From assembly GCF_024806495.1 (NCBI RefSeq), contig NZ_JANUFF010000005.1:124001-188000 (forward strand): DNA of 64,000 bases, written 5' to 3'. The notes beneath the pieces were generated by a model. That model was given only the letters and a program-made list of their open reading frames with translations. It had not been told where the DNA came from and made no database searches. Positions within the stretch are counted from its first letter, which is position 1. Each line of letters opens with the position of its first letter. This DNA comes from Chryseobacterium sp. JUb7 (GTDB taxonomy: Bacteria; Bacteroidota; Bacteroidia; Flavobacteriales; Weeksellaceae). Made by a program: the position numbers and the translations under genes. Of this stretch, positions 53,202-62,121 are shown in pieces.

Positions 53202-54014
53202 CTATTTTGTCAGTTTAGTTGTCGGCAGGGCAATTGCTCCCGGATCTTTCCATAAACCATCCTTTTCAGCTCTTTTCTTAATAGCCTGAGCTCTTTTTTC
53301 ACTGTCAGGATGAGAGTTAAACATCTTCTCAAAACCAGTCTGTGCACTTCCTTCAGAAAGGAGTGCTAATTTTTTAAAAGCCGAGTATGCCCCCACTACA
53401 TCATATTTATTTGCTTTCATGAAGTCATAAGAATACGTATCCGCTTCTGATTCCTGTTTTTTGCTGTGAGAAGCATCCAGAAAAGCATTGGCCATCTTTC
53501 CCACCTGGCTGTCATTCAAAGTAGAAACCGTGCTTGATGCAGAAGAAGCCGCATCCAATGCAGCAGCTTTCAGATAAGCTGATTTCATTGCATCTTTGGT
53601 ATCCTGATTTTTAACGTGACCAATTTCATGACCAATAACTGCGAGTAATTCATCATCCGTCATGATATCCATTAATGAAGAAAATACTCTCACACTTCCG
53701 TCGGCACAGGCAAACGCATTGATGTCTTTTACCAGATAAACCTTATAATTAAGATTAAGCCCGTCCTGGGTCTTGTGCTTTCCAAAAAGTTTATTGAGTC
53801 TGATCGTGTAAGGATCTTTGGGACCGGCCACCTTATTATTTTTATCCATCCATTCTACAGATTCTTTGGATAATTTAATGGCATCTTCGTTGGTAAAAGT
53901 TAAAGCTTTTGCCCCATTAGAAACAATTCCTGCAGCTTTTCCTAAATTAATTTTTTGTGCATTAAACGAATGCATTGCCCCGATGAACATCAGGCAGAAT
54001 GTAATTTTTTTCAT
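53202..54014 (-). CDS. Exported M48-family zinc metalloprotease
   Basis: A 270-residue exported protease. The signal peptide ends MHSFNAQ. The zinc motif VIGHEIGHVKNQD lies near residue 127 and the third ligand Glu is in KKQESEADTYSYDFM. HPDSEKRAQAIKKRAEKDG at the end is typical of the family. The LoiP/YggG or BepA-like branch is involved in outer membrane protein quality control. No lipobox is seen, so it is probably periplasmic. The minus strand reads TATCTTCG at 54040-54047, a possible -7 box. It is convergent with the ABC-F gene. Confidence 0.9.
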   Translation of the reverse strand: MKKITFCLMFIGAMHSFNAQKINLGKAAGIVSNGAKALTFTNEDAIKLSKESVEWMDKNNKVAGPKDPYTIRLNKLFGKHKTQDGLNLNYKVYLVKDINAFACADGSVRVFSSLMDIMTDDELLAVIGHEIGHVKNQDTKDAMKSAYLKAAALDAASSASSTVSTLNDSQVGKMANAFLDASHSKKQESEADTYSYDFMKANKYDVVGAYSAFKKLALLSEGSAQTGFEKMFNSHPDSEKRAQAIKKRAEKDGLWKDPGAIALPTTKLTK

Positions 54015-54115
54015 AATCGTTATTTTGAAATTTGGACCGCGAAGATAATTATTTTTTTAACAATTTTAAAATTAAAACTTAAGCGCTATGATTTCAAAAT
54101 GCTATTTTTTTTCCC

Positions 54116-54123
54116 TATTTTTG
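54116..54123 (+). promoter_or_regulatory. recJ: -7 box of recJ, implying a very short or absent leader
   Basis: TATTTTTG is a full match to TAnnTTTG and ends only 4 nt before the ATG at 54128. With the usual distance from box to start site, the transcript would begin at or next to the start codon. Confidence 0.45.
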
Positions 54124-54127
54124 TGAA

Positions 54128-55840
54128 ATGAGTCAAAAATGGATTTACAAGCCTGAACCCGATGAGGAAATTGTAGACAGATTAAGTTCGTCACTTGGTT
54201 TTGGCACTTTCGAATCTAAACTCCTCGTTCTTAGAGGAATTGACAATTATCAAAAGGCCAGAGAGTTTTTTAAACCAAACCTTACAGACATACACAATCC
54301 GTTTTTAATGGCCGATATGCAAAAAGCTGTAGAACGTATTGCAACTGCCATAGAAAATGGAGAAAAAATATTGGTATACGGAGATTACGATGTAGATGGA
54401 ACTACAGCCGTTGCTTTGATGTATCTATACCTCAGCAAAATTGTTGAGAAAAAATATCTGGATTATTATATTCCGGACAGAAATTCTGAAGGATACGGAA
54501 TTTCTACCGAAGGAATTGATTTTGCCAAAGAAAATGGTTTTTCACTGATCATTGCTCTGGATTGTGGAATCAAAGCGCTTGATATGATCAGCTACGCTCA
54601 AAGTTTAGCTATTGATTTTATCATCTGTGACCACCACTTACCTGGGGATGAGATCCCCAATGCTGTTGCTGTTTTAGATCCCAAAAGAAGTGATTGCCGA
54701 TATCCGTTTAAAGAACTTTCCGGATGCGGGGTCGGATTTAAGCTTTGTCAGGGTTTAAATACAATATACAAACTTCCAGAAGCCGAATTATTTGAATTAA
54801 CAGACCTTCTTGCCATTTCTATTGCAGCCGATATTGTCTCAATGACGGGCGAAAACAGAGTATTGGCTAAAATGGGGTTAAAAGTTCTCAGAAAAACAAG
54901 GAATCTGGGATTAAGGCTATTGATTCCTGAAGATAAACTTTCTCATTTTGAAATTTCAAATATCGTTTTTGAAATTGCACCAAAAATCAATGCTGCAGGA
55001 AGAATTTCACATGGAAAAGCAGCTGTGGAGCTTATGGTTTCTGATAATTTGAAACATGCTCATCAGATTGTAAGTGATATCATGAATCTTAATGACGAAA
55101 GACGTGAATTAGACATGAATTCAACACTTTCAGCATTAAATCAGATCATTGAATCTCAACAGCAAACAAAATATTCAACTATCGTTTATCATCCGGAATG
55201 GAATAAAGGAGTAATTGGAATCGTCGCTTCAAGATTAATTGAAACGTACTATAAACCGACTTTGGTTTTTACGGACGGAAATAATGGAGAAATGGTAGCT
55301 TCTGCAAGATCCGTTTCCGATTTTGACGTTCATGAAGCACTTGATTTGTGTTCAGAATATTTCCTGAAATTCGGGGGACATCATGCTGCAGCCGGACTTT
55401 CAATGGAGAAGGATAAATTCGAAGCGTTTAAAGAAAAGTTTGAAAAAATAGTTTCTGAAAAACTTAAAGAACACCAAAAAGAACCATCCATTACCATCGA
55501 TTCGGAAATTCAGGCGGATGATATCAATAGAGAGTTTATTAATTTTCACAGAAAACTGGCGCCTTTCGGGCCTCACAATATGAAACCTATTCTGGCTTTA
55601 ACCAATCAGAAATTGTCAGGTTATATCAAAACGATGGGGAAAGATAACAATCATCTTAAATTTTATATCCGACAGGAAGCTACCGGTAGAAATATTGAAT
55701 GTGTAGGTTTCAAACTCGGGCAGTTTGCTGAAGATTTTAAGAATAAGAACTTTGATCTTGTTTTCACTCTTGAAGAAAATCACTGGAAAGGAAATGTAAC
55801 CCATTACCTGAATATTAAAGATGTGAAATTCAGGGATTAG
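54128..55840 (+). CDS. recJ: Single-stranded-DNA-specific exonuclease RecJ
   Basis: A 570-residue 5'-3' single-strand exonuclease used in recombination and repair. DHH-family motifs are present in order: VYGDYDVDGTTAVALMY near residue 84, ALDCGIKA, CDHHLPG near 167 and VLDPKRSDC. The DHHA1 region has SARSVSDFDVHEAL and FGGHHAAAGLSM, and an OB-like C-terminal domain ends the protein. The length is normal. The stop codon is 4 nt before the left inverted repeat of the S23-like gene. Confidence 0.95.
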   Translation: MSQKWIYKPEPDEEIVDRLSSSLGFGTFESKLLVLRGIDNYQKAREFFKPNLTDIHNPFLMADMQKAVERIATAIENGEKILVYGDYDVDGTTAVALMYLYLSKIVEKKYLDYYIPDRNSEGYGISTEGIDFAKENGFSLIIALDCGIKALDMISYAQSLAIDFIICDHHLPGDEIPNAVAVLDPKRSDCRYPFKELSGCGVGFKLCQGLNTIYKLPEAELFELTDLLAISIAADIVSMTGENRVLAKMGLKVLRKTRNLGLRLLIPEDKLSHFEISNIVFEIAPKINAAGRISHGKAAVELMVSDNLKHAHQIVSDIMNLNDERRELDMNSTLSALNQIIESQQQTKYSTIVYHPEWNKGVIGIVASRLIETYYKPTLVFTDGNNGEMVASARSVSDFDVHEALDLCSEYFLKFGGHHAAAGLSMEKDKFEAFKEKFEKIVSEKLKEHQKEPSITIDSEIQADDINREFINFHRKLAPFGPHNMKPILALTNQKLSGYIKTMGKDNNHLKFYIRQEATGRNIECVGFKLGQFAEDFKNKNFDLVFTLEENHWKGNVTHYLNIKDVKFRD

Positions 55841-56250
55841 AATATAGGGCTTAGGAATTAGGGAAATTATGGGAAATTATAAAGAATTAATTGTTTGGCA
55901 GAAATCTGTTGATTTAGTGACAGACATTTATTCTTGCACCAAAAGTTTTCCAAAAGAAGAAGTTTATTCCCTTACAAGCCAAATTCGACGCTCTTCTATT
56001 TCAATTCCTTCAAATATTGCTGAAGAGCATTCCAGAAGATCACAAACTGATTATATTCAGTTTTTAAAAATTGCCAGAGGAAGTTGTGCCGAACTGGAAA
56101 CACAATTACTAATTTCAAGAAATTTAAATTATTTTAATCCCGAAACATTTATTAATTTAAATAATAAATCTGGAGAAATATCTAGAATGCTGAATGCTAT
56201 TATTACAAAACTCCTATCCCACCCTAAGCCCTAAATCCTATTTCCTAGAC
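55841..56250. mobile_element. Candidate inverted-repeat element carrying the S23-like gene
   Basis: TAGGGCTTAGGAATTAGGG at 55845-55863 and CCTAAGCCCTAAATCCTATT at 56223-56242 are inverted copies with an exact 11-bp core (TAGGGCTTAGG). One gene lies between them. The right repeat overlaps the 3' end of that gene. The same core bounds a gene-less element at 40274-40362. No transposase is inside, and target-site duplications could not be identified. The outer limits are approximate. Confidence 0.5.
55869..56234 (+). CDS. Four-helix-bundle protein (S23/23S rRNA intervening-sequence family)
   Basis: A 121-residue protein of the S23/IVP family. Signature segments are YKELIVWQKSVDLVTDIY, FPKEEVYSLTSQIRRSSISIPSNIAEEHSRRS, YIQFLKIARGSCAELETQLLIS and SGEISRMLNAIITKL. 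Family members form pentameric four-helix bundles. Some are encoded within 23S rRNA intervening sequences, and Avd of diversity-generating retroelements is related. Stand-alone copies such as this have no known role. Its last residues (HPKP) and stop codon are encoded by the right inverted repeat. It sits between recJ and nadD and looks inserted there. Confidence 0.9.
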   Translation: MGNYKELIVWQKSVDLVTDIYSCTKSFPKEEVYSLTSQIRRSSISIPSNIAEEHSRRSQTDYIQFLKIARGSCAELETQLLISRNLNYFNPETFINLNNKSGEISRMLNAIITKLLSHPKP

Positions 56251-56261
56251 TCTTTATTACA

Positions 56262-56846
56262 ATGAAAAAAATAGGTTTATTTTTCGGTTCTTTCAATCCA
56301 ATTCATATTGGCCATTTGATCCTTGCGAATTACATTCTTGAAAATTCCGATATGGAGGAGTTGTGGTTTGTGGTAAGTCCTCAAAACCCCTTTAAGGAAA
56401 AGAAATCTTTATTGAAAGATCATAACAGATTGGATATGGTGCAGCTTGCTGTAAAAAACTACCCCAATATGCGTGCTTCCAATGTCGAGTTTTCGCTTCC
56501 ACAGCCGAGTTATACGGTTGATACTCTTACTTATCTCCACGAGAAATATCCGGAACATTCTTTCAGTCTCATCATGGGTGAAGATAACCTTGACGGGTTG
56601 CATAAGTGGAAAAATTCGGAAACACTCATTAAAAATCATCACATAATCGTATATCCGAGAGTTTTTGAAGGGGAGAAAAAAGATTCCGAATATTTACAGC
56701 ACGACAATATTTCTTTGATTAAGGCTCCCGTTATTGAACTTTCGGCCACAGAAATCCGAAATATGATAAAAGAAGGCAAAAATGTAAGACCTATGCTGCC
56801 TCCCGAAGTCTTCGAATATTTGGATGGAAGCAGTTTTTATAAGTAA
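56262..56846 (+). CDS. nadD: Nicotinate-nucleotide adenylyltransferase
   Basis: A 194-residue enzyme of NAD synthesis that adenylates nicotinate mononucleotide. The nucleotidyltransferase motif GSFNPIHIGHLILAN is at residues 9-23, and ELWFVVSPQNPFKEK follows. PSYTVDTLTYL and MGEDNLDGLHKW are family signatures. The second motif is LSATEIRNMIKEGKNVRPMLP near the C-terminus. It starts just after the right repeat of the S23 element. It was probably cotranscribed with recJ before any insertion. Confidence 0.95.
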   Translation: MKKIGLFFGSFNPIHIGHLILANYILENSDMEELWFVVSPQNPFKEKKSLLKDHNRLDMVQLAVKNYPNMRASNVEFSLPQPSYTVDTLTYLHEKYPEHSFSLIMGEDNLDGLHKWKNSETLIKNHHIIVYPRVFEGEKKDSEYLQHDNISLIKAPVIELSATEIRNMIKEGKNVRPMLPPEVFEYLDGSSFYK

Positions 56847-56860
56847 TTTTGCAAAATAAG

Positions 56861-56915
56861 AAGTTAAAGATCAAAAGTTAGTAATACCTCTACAATCCAG
56901 AACTTTCAACTCAAC
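56861..56915. repeat. Dispersed GTTGAAAGTT-type repeat after nadD
   Basis: AAGTTAAAGATCAAAAGTTAG on the left and AACTTTCAACTCAAC (56901-56915) on the right are imperfect inverted copies. The right arm is nearly the reverse complement of the sequence at 20610-20626. Confidence 0.4.
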
Positions 56916-56919
56916 AGTT

Positions 56920-57258
56920 ATGAATTTCATCGAAAAATTTTTCTCAAAATATTCTCAGGAAAAGCTCATTAAATGGTTTAAGCAAATCTGCCTGGCAGAA
57001 GCACTTTCCTGTATGTTATTGTATGGAGTTGCGATGATATGGATTCGTTATGATGAAAATTTATATTCTATTATTTTCATCAGTGTGATCGGAAGTTTGC
57101 ACGGTCTGTTTTTCACCCTTTACCTCTTACTCTGTCTTCCGGCCAGAAAAATTTATAATTGGGATGACGAAGATTTTGTTTTCGCCTTATTGTCTGCCTT
57201 TTTTCCTTTTGCTACTATTTGGGTCGATAAAAAACTGGCCCGTTTCGATAGAGAATAA
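56920..57258 (+). CDS. Small membrane protein (DUF3817-like)
   Basis: A 112-residue protein with three hydrophobic helices: ALSCMLLYGVAMIWI near residue 30, IIFISVIGSLHGLFFTLYLLLCLPA near 60 and FVFALLSAFFPFATIWV near 90. The pattern of an early conserved Glu/Ala helix (CLAEALSCMLL), HGLFFTLYL, then FPFATIWVDKKL resembles the DUF3817 family of small inner membrane proteins. No function is known. It follows nadD by about 70 nt and may be read from the same transcript. Confidence 0.75.
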   Translation: MNFIEKFFSKYSQEKLIKWFKQICLAEALSCMLLYGVAMIWIRYDENLYSIIFISVIGSLHGLFFTLYLLLCLPARKIYNWDDEDFVFALLSAFFPFATIWVDKKLARFDRE

Positions 57259-57418
57259 AAATTATTTTTCACAAATTTTACATTTTGCTGTAACACAATT
57301 GATGTTATAGTTGTCTTATTATGTAAGAAAACCAAAGTACTTTCATTTTTTACTAAAATTTTATAAACTGAAAATCAATTAGTTAAAATTAATTTAAAAA
57401 CATTTTAAGTACTTTGTA

Positions 57419-57450
57419 TTGCAAGATACTGTTTTTATTATATATCTTTG
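57419..57450 (+). promoter_or_regulatory. Promoter of the outer-membrane beta-barrel gene
   Basis: TTG at 57419-57421, a 21-nt spacer and TATCTTTG at 57443-57450 are full matches to the flavobacterial -33/-7 pattern. The ATG is 62 nt downstream. The 57259-57418 stretch before it shows nothing else. Confidence 0.65.
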
Positions 57451-57511
57451 CAATGTTAAATAATAACAAATACAAGCTATTGTAATTAAAAACTCTCTAA
57501 ACAATAAAGAC

Positions 57512-59800
57512 ATGAAAACGCCAATTCTCATTGCAGCCATATTTTTCAACGGACTTACATTCGCACAGGAAAAAAAATCCGACTCTGTAAAAACTCAGAA
57601 TATTGAGGGAGTAACGATCACAAAACAGGTTTTTAAAAAACAAAGTGACCGTTTTGTATATGATGTTGCTGCCTCCCCTGTAACCAAAGGAAATACAACT
57701 TTCGATATTTTAAAACAAACGCCTCTGCTTTCGTCTACCGATGACAAAACGTTAAAAATAGCAGGGAAAAACAATGCTCTGATCTATATTAACGGCAGAA
57801 AAACCAATATGGATGCAGATTCTTTAGTTCAATTTTTAAAAAATACACCTGCAGAAAACATTCAGAAAATCGAGGTGATTACAGTTCCTGGAAGTGAATT
57901 TCAAGTGGAATCATCAGACGGAATCATCAATATTGTGCTGAAGAAAAAAATGAGCGACGGCACAAGTGGAAACATGAGAATGTCTAATAGCCAGAATAAA
58001 TTCAACTCAAGCAATGCCAGTTTCTCTGTGAACTACAGAAAAGATAAATTGGGAATCAGCGCCAATCTTAGTGGTAGCGAAAATATTCAGCCCCAATCTT
58101 ATGTATTGAAAAACGGAACAGATCTGGTAAAAAATGAATCTGTAGGAGATATCAACGATCCTAATAAAAACATCGGAGGTTATCTGAATATTGACTATCA
58201 ATTAAATGATAAAAGTAATTTAGCCTTATCATGGAATTCATGGGCAAATAAAAGTTACAATTCTACAATTGATTTGTTCAATACATTAACAGAGTATAAT
58301 ACAAATGGAAGCTTAAAAAAGACAACATACACAAAAACACAAAATAAAGAAGATGCCCGAAACTATAATAACTCCGTTAATTTAAACTATGAAATAAAAC
58401 TCGACTCTTTAGGAAGTAAATTCAATGCCAATGCAGCATATTTAAATTACAGAAGATTTCAGTATTCTGATAACAGAACTTTAGTTCCCGGAAAGTTTAA
58501 TGATTATTCAACAATTGGAAAACAAATCATTCAGAACATCCCTCAGGTCATCAATAACTTCTCGGGGACAGTAGACTACATTCAGAAATTCAAAAACGAT
58601 TTCACGGTTTCTATAGGCGGAAATTACAATAAAACAAAGACAGATAACGACACTAAAAACTATACAACTGTTTTTACAGATGAAAATCAGGAGCTACTGC
58701 CTGCCCCTGAATATTCAGAAGCACCCAATCATTTTATTTATGATGAAAATATTTATGGGGCTTATTTAACCCTTGAAAAGAAATTTTCAGATAAATTTTC
58801 GGGAAAAGTGGGAGCCAGATATGAAATTACCAACAGTTTGGGGACTTCTGACAACGCCTCTCCTGAGTACAGCAGAATTGAAAGGAATTATAACAATTTG
58901 CTGCCTTATTTAAGCTTAAATTATGCAATTAATGACAAAAACAATATCTCTTATGCATTCTCAAGCAGAATGAGAAGACCTAGTTTTTGGGAGCTTAATC
59001 CTGTAAGAAACTACATTTCAGAATATAATTATACGCAGAATAACCCGTTTGTAAAAGCTTCATCTACCTACAATCAGGAATTAACGTATATGTATAAAAA
59101 CTCATACTTCCTTATTTTGAATCACTCATATGTAAAAGATCAGATCACACAGGTTCCTTTACAAGGTTATGTGAAATCTTTAGATGGAAAAATAAGCGAG
59201 CAGAACATGCTTCGTTATATCAGAACAAATTTTGGGGATAAACAGGAAATGTCTGCGATGGTAGGAATTCAGAAGACACTTTTCAAACAATATTTAACGA
59301 TGAGTTTCAATGCCGGAGTTCAGCATAATATCAATAACGGAACATTGGCAGTAGACCCTACGACAGGAGATACTTTTGTAGATATCGACGGAAAAGAACT
59401 TGTATATACCAACAAAGTAAAATCTACAAGTTTGGTCATTACAAGTAACAATACCTTACGTCTTGATAAAAAGAAAACATGGTTTCTGGGGGTAAATTTC
59501 TTCTATGTGGATAAGCAGCAGATCGAACTAGGAATGTTGAAAAACCTGATGAGTCTGGATTTAAGCATTAAGAAAAACTGGAACGACTGGACTTTCGCTG
59601 TTAATCTGAATGATGTTTTAAGAACCAATGTAGTGGAAATTGAAGATTATCAGAATAACGGAAACTACAATTACATAAAAAATGACATGTACAGACGAAG
59701 CGTTACTGTAAGTCTTACGTACAGTTTCGGAAATCAGAAAGTGAAAAAAGTAAGAGATATCGAAGCGGCTTCAGATGCCATCAAAAACAGAACAAAGTAG
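57512..59800 (+). CDS. Outer-membrane beta-barrel (TonB-dependent receptor-like) protein
   Basis: A 762-residue outer membrane protein. The signal peptide ends NGLTFAQ. Residues 25-155 form a plug-like domain (EGVTITKQVFKKQSDRFVYD, TTFDILKQTPLL, ALIYINGRKTNMDADSLVQF, IQKIEVITVPGSEFQVE, GIINIVLKKK). The rest is a 22-strand-type barrel of the OMP_b-brl_3 family and ends VTVSLTYSFGNQKVKK rather than at a terminal aromatic. No N-terminal carboxypeptidase-like domain is present, and no SusD gene is adjacent. The substrate is unknown; metal chelates or peptides are typical for such lone receptors. Confidence 0.88.
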   Translation: MKTPILIAAIFFNGLTFAQEKKSDSVKTQNIEGVTITKQVFKKQSDRFVYDVAASPVTKGNTTFDILKQTPLLSSTDDKTLKIAGKNNALIYINGRKTNMDADSLVQFLKNTPAENIQKIEVITVPGSEFQVESSDGIINIVLKKKMSDGTSGNMRMSNSQNKFNSSNASFSVNYRKDKLGISANLSGSENIQPQSYVLKNGTDLVKNESVGDINDPNKNIGGYLNIDYQLNDKSNLALSWNSWANKSYNSTIDLFNTLTEYNTNGSLKKTTYTKTQNKEDARNYNNSVNLNYEIKLDSLGSKFNANAAYLNYRRFQYSDNRTLVPGKFNDYSTIGKQIIQNIPQVINNFSGTVDYIQKFKNDFTVSIGGNYNKTKTDNDTKNYTTVFTDENQELLPAPEYSEAPNHFIYDENIYGAYLTLEKKFSDKFSGKVGARYEITNSLGTSDNASPEYSRIERNYNNLLPYLSLNYAINDKNNISYAFSSRMRRPSFWELNPVRNYISEYNYTQNNPFVKASSTYNQELTYMYKNSYFLILNHSYVKDQITQVPLQGYVKSLDGKISEQNMLRYIRTNFGDKQEMSAMVGIQKTLFKQYLTMSFNAGVQHNINNGTLAVDPTTGDTFVDIDGKELVYTNKVKSTSLVITSNNTLRLDKKKTWFLGVNFFYVDKQQIELGMLKNLMSLDLSIKKNWNDWTFAVNLNDVLRTNVVEIEDYQNNGNYNYIKNDMYRRSVTVSLTYSFGNQKVKKVRDIEAASDAIKNRTK

Positions 59801-59843
59801 GGACACAATCATCTTCATTCATATAAATTATTTTGTACACCAG

Positions 59844-59869
59844 CTCACCGATTTATCGGTGAGTTTTTT
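59844..59869 (+). terminator. Intrinsic terminator of the beta-barrel gene
   Basis: CTCACCGAT and ATCGGTGAG are exact reverse complements around a TT loop, followed by TTTTTT. It lies only about 12 nt before the next ATG. Confidence 0.88.
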
Positions 59870-59881
59870 ATCTTTAATCCT

Positions 59882-60739
59882 ATGAAAAAAAGTTTAATTA
59901 TATTTTTCGGATTTTTAGTTTTCACCCTCCTTATCCACTGTAAAGACAAAACAATACATCTGGGAAAAGAGGTTTTTTATACTTGTGAGGAAAATATTTC
60001 CTACGGTAAGGATCCCGAACAGGTTTTAGACTTGTATATTCCAAAGAAGAAATCTAAGAAAAAACAGGATATTTTCCTTATTATTCATGGTGGTGGCTGG
60101 CGAGGCGGTAAAAAATCTCAGCTTACTTATTTCACGCTATCGTTAATGCAGAAATTCCCCAACACTATTTTTGCCAACATGAATTACAGATTAGCATCCA
60201 CATCCCGTTTTGCGCTTCCCAACCAGACAGATGACATCAATAATGCCATGCTTTTTTTAGAAAAAAAACTGAATCTCAAGCCAAAATTTATATTGCTGGG
60301 CAATAGCGCAGGAGGACATTTATCTATGTTTTATGCTTATCAATCGGATCGGCAGAAGAAAGTAAAAGCTGTAATTAATATTGTAGGACCTGCAGATTTA
60401 TCAGATCCGGGATTTAAAAATTATGATGACTACAGTTTCCTTGAACAACATCTTATTGATCCTAAAATCGTTCAGACTCATTTATCGTTAATGACTTTCG
60501 GAAGCCCTACCCACTGGATTAATGCAACCTCAGCTCCTACCCTTTCATATTACGGGACTTTGGATCATGTAGTTCCTGATTCACAAAGAGCAATACTGGA
60601 TTCAGTCTTAAAAAAGAACAATGTATATCATGAATCCTATGAGTTCAGTGGTGACCACGTAGGCTGGGAAAAAGAACCTTATGCAGGTATTCTGATTGAG
60701 AAAATTGATGGATTTTTGAAAAATATAGACCAAAAATAA
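59882..60739 (+). CDS. Esterase/lipase-like lipoprotein (alpha/beta hydrolase)
   Basis: A 285-residue alpha/beta hydrolase. The N-terminus MKKSLIIFFGFLVFTLLIHC looks like a lipoprotein signal with Cys20 as the acylated residue. The oxyanion motif is IIHGGGWRGG near 75. The nucleophile is Ser142 in LLGNSAGGHLSMF, the acid is in YYGTLDHVVPD and the His is in GDHVGWEKE. The family covers feruloyl and acetyl-xylan esterases and small lipases (BD-FAE type). The substrate is not known. Its stop codon overlaps the downstream terminator stem. Confidence 0.87.
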   Translation: MKKSLIIFFGFLVFTLLIHCKDKTIHLGKEVFYTCEENISYGKDPEQVLDLYIPKKKSKKKQDIFLIIHGGGWRGGKKSQLTYFTLSLMQKFPNTIFANMNYRLASTSRFALPNQTDDINNAMLFLEKKLNLKPKFILLGNSAGGHLSMFYAYQSDRQKKVKAVINIVGPADLSDPGFKNYDDYSFLEQHLIDPKIVQTHLSLMTFGSPTHWINATSAPTLSYYGTLDHVVPDSQRAILDSVLKKNNVYHESYEFSGDHVGWEKEPYAGILIEKIDGFLKNIDQK

Positions 60740-60766
60740 ACGCTTTGAAAATTTCAAAGCGTTTTA
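60738..60766. terminator. Bidirectional intrinsic terminator
   Basis: AAACGCTTTGAAA and TTTCAAAGCGTTT are perfect reverse complements with a 1-nt centre, between convergent genes. Confidence 0.85.
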
Positions 60767-60789
60767 TTATACAGGAGTATGGATATCAT

Positions 60790-62004
60790 TTAGTATCCTA
60801 ACCTTTTTTTAATTTCCAGACCGGTAACATTCAGAGTGGTAACGCATTTTTCAAATTTTGCGGTGCTAGTCAGATCCCAGAATGGAAGCAGAACAATAAT
60901 CGAAACATCCGTTTTAGGATCATAAGTCATTAAAGATAAATACCCTTCTGTAGCTCCATTATGTCCATATCCGATTCCTGCGAAATTAGAACATCCTAAA
61001 GCATATTGAGAGGTCGTAGCCGGGCCTTTGCTCGTACGCATCAGCTCTGCACTTGAAGCATATAAGACATTTTCCCCTTTCATCAGCGTTCTGATATAAT
61101 CTGTAAGCGTAATCATATTCCCAATTCCATTTCCTTCTGCTATATGTGCACTTGCATTTTTCTTATCCGTGATTTCATTATGATCATTATACCTGATTAA
61201 TCCTTTTACATAAGGAGCAGGCAACTGCGTATCAGTAGCGAGTTCAGGAAATTTAATATTCAACGGCTTTTTTGATGATGGTCCTACGACATGATCATAC
61301 ATATAATCACCATATGTTTTCGTAGAATTTGTTCTCTGTGAATAAATCCTTGCAATGATCTCTCCCAAAATAGAAAACCCGGTGTTCGAATAATGATATA
61401 CAGTATTAGGAGCTCCGTAGGTAAGATGGTGATCAGTCAGAAGTTTTACATATTCTCCCGTAGTAAACTGATGATCCGGAGAAGTTTCCAGCATGTGATC
61501 TGTATAAGTTTCACCTCCTACATTATATTGTGTGATATCATTGCTTAAATCATAAATTCCTGCGTTATGCTGCAAAATCTGGCGAATGGTAATTTGATTT
61601 TTATTAGGAAAGTTCCAGTCTGCCACATCAGGAGTATACGGAACCGTTGTTCCGGGAATATTAGCTGTAATTTTATCATCAAGACTCAGCCAGCCATCCT
61701 GCATCATTTTTAAAATAGCTGCAGAAGTGAAATTTTTGGTATTGCTTGCAAAACGGAAATAAGTATTAGGGGTTACTGCAGAACCGTTTGTTCCTGTAAC
61801 AGTACTGAAATAAGTTCCTTTCGGAGATACGGCATAAACACTTAGCGAAGGAACATCTGTACTCAGATCTCTTTGTAAGTTTTCGTGAATATTTTTCACA
61901 GCCGCATCCAGCTCTACCTGATAGTTTTTTTCATCATCGTTATCACTACATCCCCATAAAACAGCAAGGAACAATGACAACGAAAAGAATTTAAGTTTTT
62001 TCAT
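60790..62004 (-). CDS. Class C beta-lactamase-like serine hydrolase (lipoprotein)
   Basis: A 404-residue exported hydrolase. The lipobox-like LAVLWGCSDND puts an acylated Cys near residue 19. The penicillin-binding-fold motifs are SxxK (SNTK, Ser87), YSN (YHYSNTGFSILG near 205) and the third motif HNG (YGHNGATEGYLS near 346) in place of KTG. This is the layout of AmpC-like DD-peptidases, esterases and amidases. True beta-lactamase activity cannot be claimed. An inverted repeat at 62055-62093 lies upstream and may be regulatory. Confidence 0.9.
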   Translation of the reverse strand: MKKLKFFSLSLFLAVLWGCSDNDDEKNYQVELDAAVKNIHENLQRDLSTDVPSLSVYAVSPKGTYFSTVTGTNGSAVTPNTYFRFASNTKNFTSAAILKMMQDGWLSLDDKITANIPGTTVPYTPDVADWNFPNKNQITIRQILQHNAGIYDLSNDITQYNVGGETYTDHMLETSPDHQFTTGEYVKLLTDHHLTYGAPNTVYHYSNTGFSILGEIIARIYSQRTNSTKTYGDYMYDHVVGPSSKKPLNIKFPELATDTQLPAPYVKGLIRYNDHNEITDKKNASAHIAEGNGIGNMITLTDYIRTLMKGENVLYASSAELMRTSKGPATTSQYALGCSNFAGIGYGHNGATEGYLSLMTYDPKTDVSIIVLLPFWDLTSTAKFEKCVTTLNVTGLEIKKRLGY

Positions 62005-62054
62005 AGTTTATATTATTAATTTTATTTCTTAAAGCAAATTTCGACTTTTTTTAC

Positions 62055-62093
62055 AAATATTTCAACTGGCAGAGAATATCTGTTGGAATATTT
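62055..62093. repeat. 12-bp inverted repeat upstream of the serine hydrolase gene
   Basis: AAATATTTCAAC (62055-62066) and GTTGGAATATTT (62082-62093) are reverse complements except for one G-T wobble, around a 15-nt spacer that itself contains CAGA and TCTG. It lies 50 nt before the start codon and could be an operator or leader hairpin. Confidence 0.45.
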
Positions 62094-62121
62094 ATTCTGA
62101 TAAAAATAATAAATGAATATT

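Noticed and set aside
60790..62004. Calling this gene an antibiotic-resistance beta-lactamase
   Set aside because: Only the fold motifs (SxxK, YSN, HNG) are visible. The group is dominated by peptidases and esterases, so resistance cannot be claimed.
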